In this document: positions 41,640 to 50,755 of the stretch, in pieces
Position numbering within the stretch: position 1 is the stretch's first letter
Layout of the letters: each line of letters begins with the position of its first letter
From: Thermoleophilia bacterium
Lineage (GTDB): Bacteria; Actinomycetota; Thermoleophilia; RBG-16-64-13
Assembly: GCA_026415615.1 (NCBI GenBank)
Contig: JAOAGT010000001.1
Location: 308,572-372,571, forward strand
Direction: 5' to 3'
Length of the DNA: 64,000 nucleotides
Position numbers and translations under genes: made by a program
The notes under the pieces: generated by a model
Database searches by the model: none
What the model was told of the DNA's origin: nothing
The model's input: only the letters and a program-made list of their open reading frames with translations

Positions 41640-42362
41640 GTGAGCGACGAGCCTAAGCGCCCTACTCTTCTGCAGAGTTTTAATCATGCCTTCCAGGGCA
41701 TGGTGCACGCTGTACGCTCCCAGCGCAACATGCGGATTCATCTGGCTGTCGCAGTGGTGGTGCTGGTGGCTAGCGTGTTTCTCAATCTCACCAGATTGGA
41801 GTTTGTCGCGGTACTGGTGGCCATCTCGCTTGTTCTCATGATGGAGTTGGTGAACACTGCCGTCGAAATCGTGGTCGACATGGTGACGGACAAACGCGAT
41901 CCGAGAGCCAGGGTAGCAAAGGACTTGGCAGCAGGTGCTGTGCTGGTGGCGGCTATCAATGCCCTAGCCGTGGCCTATTTGGTTCTAACTGATCGGTTGA
42001 CCGGGGTGTCTCTCGAGTTGCTCACTGCTATCCGCAGGTCACCAGTGCATCTAACAATTGTAGCCTTGGCTCTGGTCATAGCTTTGGTCATAGCGATCAA
42101 AGCCATTCGGGGCAAGGGAACGCCTCTCTCGGGCGGGCTGCCATCGGGCCACGCCGCCCTGGCTTTTGCCGGGTGGACAGCCGTCACCTTTGTGGTGGGA
42201 ACTACGCGGGAGGGTTTGCTTGCGTCCGCCATTGCTTTCATGATGGCGGTGCTGGTTGCGCAAAGCCGGTTGGAGGCCAAGGTACACTCCCTGCTGGAGA
42301 CTGTGCTTGGAGCGCTGCTAGGCGTGGCTGTGACGGTGCTGGTCTTTCAGCTCTGGTTCTAG
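41640..42362 (+). CDS. dgkA: Fusion: diacylglycerol/undecaprenol kinase (DgkA) and PAP2 phosphatase
   Basis: A 240-residue membrane protein from GTG 41640 (CGGGG seven bases upstream); a TTG at 41622 is in frame but poorly placed. Residues 1-120 are DgkA with the MELVNTAVEIVVD active site (E69, N72, E76). Residues about 130-240 are a PAP2-type domain with PSGH at 168-171 and S209-R210...H216. Two PAP2 positions differ from consensus: the first motif ends in TP where RP is expected, and E220 replaces the final Asp. A kinase and a phosphatase of lipid phosphates in one chain suggests control of undecaprenyl phosphate; the phosphatase may be weakened. Confidence 0.9.
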   Translation: MSDEPKRPTLLQSFNHAFQGMVHAVRSQRNMRIHLAVAVVVLVASVFLNLTRLEFVAVLVAISLVLMMELVNTAVEIVVDMVTDKRDPRARVAKDLAAGAVLVAAINALAVAYLVLTDRLTGVSLELLTAIRRSPVHLTIVALALVIALVIAIKAIRGKGTPLSGGLPSGHAALAFAGWTAVTFVVGTTREGLLASAIAFMMAVLVAQSRLEAKVHSLLETVLGALLGVAVTVLVFQLWF

Positions 42363-42424
42363 TCTGGTTTGTCTTGCAGGCAACGGGAATCGTTCGGTAG
42401 CTGCCGTTAGGTGCGGGAGACATT

Positions 42425-43396
42425 GTGGTGGATGAGGATCGGTTGTCACCAGAGCTGGGGCGGCTAATAGATGCTGTTAAGGCCGTGGTGGCGCGCGAGC
42501 AAACTAGCCCTTTGTACGGAGAGGGGGTGGCGCTCCTGGGCGAAAAGGGCGGGATTGGCGTCGGCTATGCTTCAGCTACTTCAGTCTCCCCTGGAGACAG
42601 TGCTGCCTGGGCTGCACTAGTCGATCTTTGGGAAAAAGGAGAAACAGAGGTGATAGCGGCTGCGGTAGCTAGTAACCGGCCAGGAGAAGACACTACGCAG
42701 CTGTCGCCTGGCACTATGGAGACCTTGAGCGCTGTGTCGCAGGATTTGCCAGTTGTTATCAAGCGGTGTGGGCGCTGGGTCGGGTTAACGGTCGCTGATT
42801 TGGCGTGCTCAAGGATGGAGCAATTCTGCCGGGATTCTGGGCGACCGCTCTCGCTTGAACTTGAAGCACGTATGCCTGAGCTTAGAGCAGGCACGCCTGA
42901 GCCCGAAGTGCTCTCGCCCGAGCTTGAGGTGGTCCGCATACGACGGCCAGATCCCAACATTCTTGAGCGACTTGCGAGCTACGACAGGGAAGCGTTTGGC
43001 CCGCTAGGGCTGCGAGGCTGCGATCTTGCTGTGATGGCCGAGGCGGGAGCCGTCTTTGTTGCCAAACTGGGTGACCAGGTTGTGGGCTCGTGCCAGATAA
43101 TGCGCATGTTGGATGAGCCGGAGTTTCTGTATCTGGTTGGGTTCTATATTCGGCCGCAGTGGCGGGGCCAAAAGTTCGGTGCGAGATTCCTTGAGCTGGT
43201 TATGCGCGAAGCTCGGGCTCTAGGGAGCGAAGGCATCGTCCTTACAGTCTCGCCCACCAACCATGCTGCACTCGCGTTGTATCGAGGTTTTGGCTTTGTC
43301 CTAGAGAGAGTGGCTCCAGATTTCTACGGTGAGGGTGAGGATCGGATAGTACTCCGATTGTGTTTTCAGGAAGACCACTTGACGGGGAGTGTATGA
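42425..43396 (+). CDS. Degenerate cytidine-deaminase-like domain fused to a GNAT acetyltransferase
   Basis: A 323-residue protein. Residues about 10-125 align in outline with cytidine deaminase, but the zinc ligands are lost: the CAERxAL position reads SAAWAAL and the PCGxCRQ position reads SPGTMET. Residues about 168-315 are a GNAT domain with VGFYIRPQWRGQKFGARFLE (acetyl-CoA pyrophosphate loop) and the SPTNHAALALYRGFGF block typical of RimI-like enzymes. The gene sits just after dgkA, where cdd lies in related gene orders, which supports the deaminase ancestry. Substrate unknown. The GNAT half is secure; the CDA relationship is a by-eye inference. Confidence 0.75.
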   Translation: MVDEDRLSPELGRLIDAVKAVVAREQTSPLYGEGVALLGEKGGIGVGYASATSVSPGDSAAWAALVDLWEKGETEVIAAAVASNRPGEDTTQLSPGTMETLSAVSQDLPVVIKRCGRWVGLTVADLACSRMEQFCRDSGRPLSLELEARMPELRAGTPEPEVLSPELEVVRIRRPDPNILERLASYDREAFGPLGLRGCDLAVMAEAGAVFVAKLGDQVVGSCQIMRMLDEPEFLYLVGFYIRPQWRGQKFGARFLELVMREARALGSEGIVLTVSPTNHAALALYRGFGFVLERVAPDFYGEGEDRIVLRLCFQEDHLTGSV

Positions 43397-43427
43397 TAGG
43401 AAGTCTAGGTAAGGAGGTTGAAGCGTA

Positions 43428-44123
43428 GTGAGAATAGAAGAACTTGCCAAGACCATAGACAGCACTCTTCTTGAGGCTACTGCCACTGTATCAGCAGTTG
43501 AGACTCTCTGCCGCGACGCGATGACCCATCATTTTGCGTCGGTTTACGTTCTTCCCTACTTCGTGCCCTTGGCGAAAAGACTTCTTCAAAACTGCGACGT
43601 AAAGGTCGGCACGGTTGTTTCGTTTCCTTTTGGGGCAGACTCGCAACGGACCAAGATCACGGCGGCCGAACAGGCTGTCGCTATGGGTGCAGATGAGATA
43701 GATGTGGTTCTCAATATCCCAGCCATGCTCTCCGGGGACTTTCGCTACGTGCGTGACGAGCTTAGAGCGGTGGTTCGCGCAGTAAGGATGTCGAGCGTGA
43801 ACACGGGTCGCGGGCTGGTTCTGGTTAAGGCCAACGTAGAGGCCTACTACTTGGACGAGAAGCTCAAACGTCTTATCTGCAAGATCGTAGAAGATTCTGG
43901 GGCCGACTTCATCAAAACCTCGACCGGATTTGCTCCAGGGGGCGCGACTGCAAAAGACGTCGAGCTGTTCCGCGACTTGCTCCCCGAGGGCGTTGGCGTG
44001 GACGCTTCCGGCGGCATATGCACTGCGGAGCAGGCTGAGTTGATGATTAACGCTGGCGCCGCTCGCATTGGCACATCGCATGCGGTGGAGATAATCAAGG
44101 AGTTTGCGGCTCACAAAGACTAA
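43428..44123 (+). CDS. deoC: Deoxyribose-phosphate aldolase family protein (catalytic-site variant)
   Basis: A 231-residue class I aldolase fold. The Schiff-base lysine is K163 in FIKTSTGF and the proton-relay D92 in DEIDVV is present. The second active-site lysine, which normally sits in VKxxGG near residue 192, is replaced by aspartate (VDASGG, D192). The VNP motif near 42 reads VLP. The family reaction is 2-deoxyribose 5-phosphate to glyceraldehyde 3-phosphate plus acetaldehyde, but activity here may be altered. GTG start with AAGGAGG upstream. It occupies the position where era is often found, between cdd-like and recO. Confidence 0.85.
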   Translation: MRIEELAKTIDSTLLEATATVSAVETLCRDAMTHHFASVYVLPYFVPLAKRLLQNCDVKVGTVVSFPFGADSQRTKITAAEQAVAMGADEIDVVLNIPAMLSGDFRYVRDELRAVVRAVRMSSVNTGRGLVLVKANVEAYYLDEKLKRLICKIVEDSGADFIKTSTGFAPGGATAKDVELFRDLLPEGVGVDASGGICTAEQAELMINAGAARIGTSHAVEIIKEFAAHKD

Positions 44124-44153
44124 GCTGGCCGAAGGCCGAGGAGGCTTGCCCTG

Positions 44154-44867
44154 GTGGGCTCGCGCTTCTTCACTACAGAGGCGCTTGTCATTGGTTCCAT
44201 GCGCTACCGAGAGGCTGACTGCATCATCACCTTGTACACTCGTGATCGCGGTCGCCTGAGCGCTTTAGCTAAGGGACTAAGGCGTCCCAGCTCCAAAGTA
44301 GGGGGACGGCTGGAGCCGTTTAGTTTGGTGCGCGTGAGCTTATATCCTGGCAGAGGGCTCTATACGGTTGTGGGAACCGAGACTGTTCGCACGTTTCAAG
44401 ACATCCGCAGCCAGCTTTTTCGGATTGAGCAGGGGGCTCTCCTGCTCTCGTGCGTGAGGCAACTATTTCCTCAGGAAGAGGCTAATCCTCCCGTCTTTAA
44501 TCTACTGGTGAGGGCGCTTGCTGCTCTGGCAAAAACGGCCGACCTTGGGGACGCAAGCAAAGTTGTTTTGGCGGCGCGGCTCAAGCTACTGGCTTTGCTG
44601 GGCTACGCCCCGGATCTTGGCTCCTGCAGCAGATGCGGGGCTCAAGAAGATTCGTACGTATACTTGCCCAGCAGAGGGGGAGTTGTGTGCAAATCTTGTT
44701 GGCTCGTCGGGGAAGAAGCTTTCCCTTTGAGCTACCAGGGGCTGATTGCGATTCGAGACTTACTTGCTCGCCCCTTGGTAGAAGCATCCACAATTCCCTT
44801 GGATGAGAAGGCGGCTGCCGAGGCGGAGCAGATCCTGTTAGCCACCCTGGCTCATCACGGACACTAA
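44154..44867 (+). CDS. recO: DNA repair protein RecO
   Basis: A 237-residue mediator of RecF-pathway recombination that loads RecA onto SSB-coated DNA. The N-terminal OB fold begins with TTEALVIGSMRYREADCIITLYT, and the helical region follows. A zinc finger is formed by CSRCG and CKSC at about 159-182. GTG start with GGAGG ten bases upstream. Last plus-strand gene before a convergent junction with the exporter operon. Confidence 0.93.
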   Translation: MGSRFFTTEALVIGSMRYREADCIITLYTRDRGRLSALAKGLRRPSSKVGGRLEPFSLVRVSLYPGRGLYTVVGTETVRTFQDIRSQLFRIEQGALLLSCVRQLFPQEEANPPVFNLLVRALAALAKTADLGDASKVVLAARLKLLALLGYAPDLGSCSRCGAQEDSYVYLPSRGGVVCKSCWLVGEEAFPLSYQGLIAIRDLLARPLVEASTIPLDEKAAAEAEQILLATLAHHGH

Positions 44868-44940
44868 GTGGGATGCTGGAGACCGATGAGATTCTTCCAA
44901 ATGGCCAGCGCGTGCATTTCGTGTCGTGATACACGTAAGT

Positions 44941-45411
44941 TCACCCGCCAGTGGTGTTTGGTTGGCGATTCCGGAAGTCTAGAGCAGTCCCGAGCTGAAT
45001 ACGGGATGCTGTCAAGGAGCCGTCTTCGTTTGCTTCGCCCACAATTGTCACTTCTTGGCCTGCCACAAGGTCGTCGCGGGTAGCCTCCTCTGTCTTAACC
45101 AAAGTCGTTGAACTGGTAACAAGAACAATCTTGCTCCCTCCATCCGCCGTCTTCACCGTGATTCCGGTATCATCCACGGAGAGAATAGTTCCGGATACAA
45201 GACTACCCCTGGGCCCGTTGGGAGACCCGTTCACCCCGCCCAGCTGCCCAGGCAGTGTGCCGCCCTGGTTGCTCGGAAGTTGTCCTCGGGCCAGGCCGAG
45301 GTTAGTCCCCGTTGAGGCAACTTGGGAAACGCTCGCTCTTCCGGCAAAGAATGCTCCTACTCCCACTACTACGATAACTGCTGCAAGTAGTGCGACGATC
45401 CACTTCTTCAT
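44941..45411 (-). CDS. Exported DUF5666-like protein
   Basis: A 156-residue protein with an N-terminal signal or anchor helix (about 4-24), a Gly/Pro/Asn-rich segment (about 35-75) and a small beta domain (about 72-143, VSGTILSVDDTGITVKT to GSLTASRIQLG) resembling DUF5666. The ATG follows AGGAG. It is the last gene of the MacAB-type exporter run and probably co-transcribed. A structural or cargo role outside the membrane is possible; nothing in the sequence decides it. Confidence 0.7.
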   Translation of the reverse strand: MKKWIVALLAAVIVVVGVGAFFAGRASVSQVASTGTNLGLARGQLPSNQGGTLPGQLGGVNGSPNGPRGSLVSGTILSVDDTGITVKTADGGSKIVLVTSSTTLVKTEEATRDDLVAGQEVTIVGEANEDGSLTASRIQLGTALDFRNRQPNTTGG

Positions 45412-45465
45412 CGGTCATCTCCTGTTGCTGCTGATCAGTGTCACGGGTTTGTTGCTTCTGTGGGT

Positions 45466-46704
45466 TTACTCGTACCTAAGAGCCTCCACTGGGTTAAGGC
45501 TCGCTGCCCTGCGCGCGGGATAAAAACCAAATAGAACCCCTACTGCTGCTGACAGGCCAAACGCGATGATCACCCAGTAGAAAGTGATCTCGGTTGCCAT
45601 TCCGGCAAAACGGGAAAGAGATAGGCTGATCGCCCACCCCAGCACTACCCCTAAGACTCCCCCGATTAACGTGAGCATCACGGCCTCAAAGAGGAACTGC
45701 AACGTTATGTCTCGACGCCGGGCGCCAATGGCCTTGCGCAGGCCGATTTCCCGGGTCCGCTCGGTGACGGTGGTGAGCATCATGTTCATGATCCCGATTC
45801 CGCCCACAACCAAGGAGATGCCAGCGATGGCCGCCAGGAGCAGGGTGAGGGTACGGGCGGTTGAGGTGGCGGTTTCGGCTAGTTCGGCTTGGTTCATCAC
45901 CCGAAAGTCGGCACTGTCGGGATCGCTTAAGCCGTGACGTTCCAGTAGGAGATTTGTGATATCGGTCTGCAGTTGAGACGCGCTTTCCTGGTCCACCGCC
46001 TGGACGCTGATGCTCGAAAGATACTTGGTCTGCCCCACCAGGAGGCGTTGGCCGGTGGTCAAGGGGACATAGACTGCATCATCGAAGTTGTTTGGCCCCA
46101 TCCCGCCTTTTTGGGCCGCCACTCCTATGACTGTGAATTTGACATTCTTAATCCGTATGGTCTGACCCACCGGGTCGATGCCGTCTGTAGCTGGATCTCC
46201 AAAAAGGTCAAGAGCCACCTGGTACCCTAGGACCGCCACTTTTGCCCCCTGGGCAACCTCCTCCTCAGTAAAGAAGCCTCCACTTGCGAGCTGGACGTTT
46301 CTAACCTCGGCGTAATTGGCTGTGGTAGCTATCACTTGTGTGTTTGTGTTGCCGGAGGTGGTGACTACTTGGTAGCGGCCGCTCACTTGAGGGGCCACAG
46401 CAGCAGCAAGCTCAAGTTGAGCTATAGCTTCGGAGTCTGCCGTGGTGAGGGTTTGCGCGGTGCCGAAGGCACCGCGCACCATGCCTGTACGTGGGGCTCC
46501 GGGACTTACTGTGAGCAAGTTGGCGCCCGCGGCCTCGATGCGCTCTGTGATGGCGGTCTGACTTCCTTGTCCCACGGCAGTCAGTGCGATAACCGCTGCG
46601 ATGCCGATCACGATCCCCAGAATGGTAAGCCCAGACCGCGCCTTGTTAGCGCGGATGGCAGTCACAGCTTCGCGGGCGACATCTGCCAGTCTCACGGGGC
46701 TCAC
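45466..46704 (-). CDS. MacB-type ABC transporter permease
   Basis: A 412-residue FtsX-like/MacB permease: one N-terminal helix (about 25-48), a large external MacB_PCD domain (about 50-280), and three C-terminal helices (about 290-315, 335-365, 375-400). GTG start overlapping the ATPase stop by 4 bases, so subunits are made together. With the ATPase and HlyD-like adaptor it forms a mechanotransmission-type exporter, in monoderms often linked to peptide or antibiotic efflux or to lipoprotein handling. Confidence 0.93.
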   Translation of the reverse strand: MSPVRLADVAREAVTAIRANKARSGLTILGIVIGIAAVIALTAVGQGSQTAITERIEAAGANLLTVSPGAPRTGMVRGAFGTAQTLTTADSEAIAQLELAAAVAPQVSGRYQVVTTSGNTNTQVIATTANYAEVRNVQLASGGFFTEEEVAQGAKVAVLGYQVALDLFGDPATDGIDPVGQTIRIKNVKFTVIGVAAQKGGMGPNNFDDAVYVPLTTGQRLLVGQTKYLSSISVQAVDQESASQLQTDITNLLLERHGLSDPDSADFRVMNQAELAETATSTARTLTLLLAAIAGISLVVGGIGIMNMMLTTVTERTREIGLRKAIGARRRDITLQFLFEAVMLTLIGGVLGVVLGWAISLSLSRFAGMATEITFYWVIIAFGLSAAVGVLFGFYPARRAASLNPVEALRYE

Positions 46705-47396
46705 CTCTGCGAGTTTTGCTCGTCACTGATAATGCGCCCGTCCTGAATACGAATGATTCTCTTGGCCTTGGTTGCCACTGCCGGCTCATGAGTGATTAGC
46801 ACAATGGTATGGCCGCTTGCATTTAGCTCGGCAAATGTGTGGAGGACTACTTGTCCGGTATGGGTGTCGAGGTTGCCGGTGGGCTCATCTGCCAGGATCA
46901 ACGCTGGGTTGTTGACAAGTGCGCGGGCAATGGCCACCCTCTGCATTTCGCCCCCGGAAAGCTGGTTAGACAAATGGTCCCAAGTTTTTTCGCCGAGGCC
47001 CGCCTTCTGGAGGGCGGCTATAGCACGCTCGCGGCGCTCTTTGGGGGGTATGCCAGAATAAAGAAGCGGGAGTTCAACGTTTCGAATGACCGTTGTCCGG
47101 GGTAGCAGGTTGAAGGCTTGAAACACAAAACCTATGCGATGGCGACGGATCTCGGCAAGCTCGTCGTCATCAAGCTGGCTCATGTCGTTTCCTTCAAAAA
47201 GGTATTCCCCGCTAGATGGCGTGTCGAGAACTCCCAAGATGTGCATGAGGGTTGATTTACCGGAACCGGACGGACCCATGATGGCGACAAATTCTCCTTG
47301 GTCGATAGCGAGGCTTACCCCAGCCAAGGCAACTGTCTCTGTGTCTCCTGCTTGATAAACCTTCCACAGGTCTTTGCACTGGATCATGGGCGTCAT
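46701..47396 (-). CDS. MacB/LolD-type ABC transporter ATP-binding protein
   Basis: A 231-residue ABC ATPase from the ATG at 47396, which begins [15 protein letters not shown]; a longer in-frame start at 47462 would overlap the adaptor gene and adds 22 unconserved residues. Walker [10 protein letters not shown], signature [15 protein letters not shown], Walker [13 protein letters not shown] and the switch histidine in VLITHEP are all present. It partners the overlapping permease gene. Confidence 0.95.
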   Translation of the reverse strand: MTPMIQCKDLWKVYQAGDTETVALAGVSLAIDQGEFVAIMGPSGSGKSTLMHILGVLDTPSSGEYLFEGNDMSQLDDDELAEIRRHRIGFVFQAFNLLPRTTVIRNVELPLLYSGIPPKERRERAIAALQKAGLGEKTWDHLSNQLSGGEMQRVAIARALVNNPALILADEPTGNLDTHTGQVVLHTFAELNASGHTIVLITHEPAVATKAKRIIRIQDGRIISDEQNSQR

Positions 47397-47436
47397 TGCC
47401 AAGACCTCACGCTCCTCTTCTCCCCGCCGTGGGAGA

Positions 47437-49053
47437 CTAGCGAACTCCAGGCACTGCGCCACCAGGAATCGCGCCGCCGGGGGCCGCCCCAGGAGCTACG
47501 CCAGGCAATAGGTCGCCAGCGCCACCTCCGTCAAAGAAGCTCCCGCGATTCCCGGTGGTGGAAGTGGAAGCGCTTGTTCCATTGACCACGGTTCTAACTA
47601 CGACCTCTTGTCCTTCCTGCAGGCCGCTGGTGATTTCTGCGTACGAGTCTGTGGTCATGCCCACTTCAACAGTCACTGCCGTGGGGATACCGTTTTCCAA
47701 GACCTGGACATACTTGACGTCGCCCTGCGATTTCACTGCAGCAAGAGGCACTGCAAGCACATCTGCGGCCACCTGAGTGATGATGTTGACGGTGGCAGTC
47801 ATTCCGGCCTTGATGCTTGGATCCGTAACATCGGGAGAAATCACCACCCCGTAAGAGACAACTCCCTGGTTGTTGCTCCCCACCAGGTCAATTGCGGTTA
47901 CCTTGCCTGTGAGAGTAAGGTCCGCTAGCGCGTCAAAGGTGATGGTTGCCTTTTGACCTATCTTAACCGAGGGAATGTCAGTCTCTGACAAACTCACTGT
48001 CACTGTGAAGGCGTTGGGGTTTGTGATTGTCATCACCGCTCCCGATGAGCCGCCGGTTCCGACGGAATCTCCGTTTTTGACATTGAGCTCGGTGACGATG
48101 CCAGAGATGGGGGCTCTTACCTCGCGCTTGGCGGCGCTTTCCCTAGCTTGGTCGAGCGCTAGCTCGGCCGAAGTTACCTGCACTTGCGCTGAGCTTACCG
48201 CAAGCTCAGCGCTCTCTACCGCCTGTCTCGCCGCTTTAATGTCAAGGTAAGTGATTTTTTCGCCACTGCCTGATCCCTGGGCTGACCCAGACACGCTGCT
48301 CGCTGTGCCTGAAGGAGTGGCAGAAGAGGATGCAGCGAGCAAGACCAGCGTGTTGGTAATGGCGTCGGTAACTGAGGGGCTAATGGCGTCGGTAACTGAG
48401 GGGCTCAAGGTCACTCGAAGTGCGCTATCAGCTCCCAGCGTCGTGGTGCTGTCCGGAGCGGTAACCGTTGTCTCAGGGACAGTGACGGTTGTCTCGGGGA
48501 CGGTAACGGTTGTGGTGGTTGTGGGTACGGGGCTGGTGGTAGCAGTGGTTGGGGGCGGGGTGGCTGTGGGGACAGGGCCAGTGGTGCTTGTAGAGGCAGT
48601 AGTAGTCGTGGACTGCGCTTCGTATTGTTCAAGGAGCTCCGAAAGATTCTCTTTGGCTTGAAGCACGCTTAGTTCAGCTTTGGCCAGGTTGAGAACGGCC
48701 TCCTGATAGGCTATCTCGGCCTTAGTGACCGCTAGGTCTAGTTCGGGGTTGACAATGGTAAAAAGTAGCTGCCCCGCTTCCACCTGGTCGCCCACCTGCA
48801 CACAAAGTCCACTCACTGTGCCACTAACCTCCGGACGAACCGCCGCAAATTCGGCTAGTTCCACGTTGCCCGTGCCCGAGACCGAGGAGGTGAGCGTCAT
48901 CCTCTGTACGGTGGCTGTGGTATAGGAGACTTCCTCTGCCTCCTGTCCGTGGGAAACCCGATAAACAAGAAAACCAGCTGCAGCAGCCACGACGACAAAC
49001 GCGGCAGCGATGGCTGTTTGAATCCGCCGGGTCTTTCGCTTCCTTGCTGTCAT
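47437..49053 (-). CDS. HlyD/MacA-type adaptor with a Thr/Pro-rich insert in the hairpin
   Basis: Extracytoplasmic adaptor of about 538 residues from the ATG at 49053 (an ATG at 49119 lies inside a palindrome and is less likely). The order is N-terminal membrane helix (about 11-31), lipoyl/barrel half (about 60-105), hairpin helix 1 (107-146), a low-complexity Thr/Pro/Ser segment (about 147-265), hairpin helix 2 (267-308), lipoyl half 2 (about 310-345), beta domains and a Gly/Pro/Ala-rich tail. The low-complexity stretch replaces the helical tip that docks to TolC in Gram-negative MacA. First gene of the exporter operon. Confidence 0.9.
   Translation of the reverse strand: MTARKRKTRRIQTAIAAAFVVVAAAAGFLVYRVSHGQEAEEVSYTTATVQRMTLTSSVSGTGNVELAEFAAVRPEVSGTVSGLCVQVGDQVEAGQLLFTIVNPELDLAVTKAEIAYQEAVLNLAKAELSVLQAKENLSELLEQYEAQSTTTTASTSTTGPVPTATPPPTTATTSPVPTTTTTVTVPETTVTVPETTVTAPDSTTTLGADSALRVTLSPSVTDAISPSVTDAITNTLVLLAASSSATPSGTASSVSGSAQGSGSGEKITYLDIKAARQAVESAELAVSSAQVQVTSAELALDQARESAAKREVRAPISGIVTELNVKNGDSVGTGGSSGAVMTITNPNAFTVTVSLSETDIPSVKIGQKATITFDALADLTLTGKVTAIDLVGSNNQGVVSYGVVISPDVTDPSIKAGMTATVNIITQVAADVLAVPLAAVKSQGDVKYVQVLENGIPTAVTVEVGMTTDSYAEITSGLQEGQEVVVRTVVNGTSASTSTTGNRGSFFDGGGAGDLLPGVAPGAAPGGAIPGGAVPGVR
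48358..48405 (-). repeat. Perfect 24-base tandem repeat in the adaptor gene
   Basis: Two identical 24-base units (48358-48381 and 48382-48405) encode a repeated octapeptide (SPSVTDAI phase) inside the low-complexity insert of the adaptor. A neighbouring VPETTVT repeat (about 48460-48515) is similar in nature but imperfect. Confidence 0.88.
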
Positions 49054-49098
49054 GAACAGCAATTCTGCAAACGGCGCGTAAAGTCGGCGTAAGATGGA

Positions 49099-49134
49099 GC
49101 GGGGGGCGGCGCGATCCATCGCGCCGCCCCCCGC
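49099..49134 (-). terminator. GC-rich 36-base perfect inverted repeat downstream of guaB
   Basis: Two perfect 17-base arms (49099-49115 and 49118-49134) with a 2-base centre lie between guaB and the adaptor gene, both read leftwards. The structure could terminate the guaB transcript or act on the exporter operon leader. Only scattered T residues follow it, so it is not a canonical intrinsic terminator. A second, weaker hairpin (CCTAAG/CTTAGG, 49166-49182) sits directly after the guaB stop. Confidence 0.6.
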
Positions 49135-49190
49135 AATTTGAGCTCTACATCTGGGCTCTAGAACCCCTAAGCAGCACTTAGGCGAGGCGA

Positions 49191-50748
<1,558 letters not shown>

Positions 50749-50755
50749 GGCGGCT

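Noticed and set aside
44920-44935. Possible terminator hairpin (CGTGT/ACACG) between convergent recO and the DUF5666-like gene
   Set aside because: Only a 5-base stem with no T tract; too weak to call.
44868-45083. 71-codon plus-strand open frame after recO
   Set aside because: Mostly overlaps the conserved end of the minus-strand DUF5666-like gene and has no ribosome site or recognisable motif.
48251-48661. 136-codon plus-strand open frame inside the adaptor gene
   Set aside because: Valine-rich low-complexity translation produced by the Thr/Pro repeat DNA of the opposite strand.
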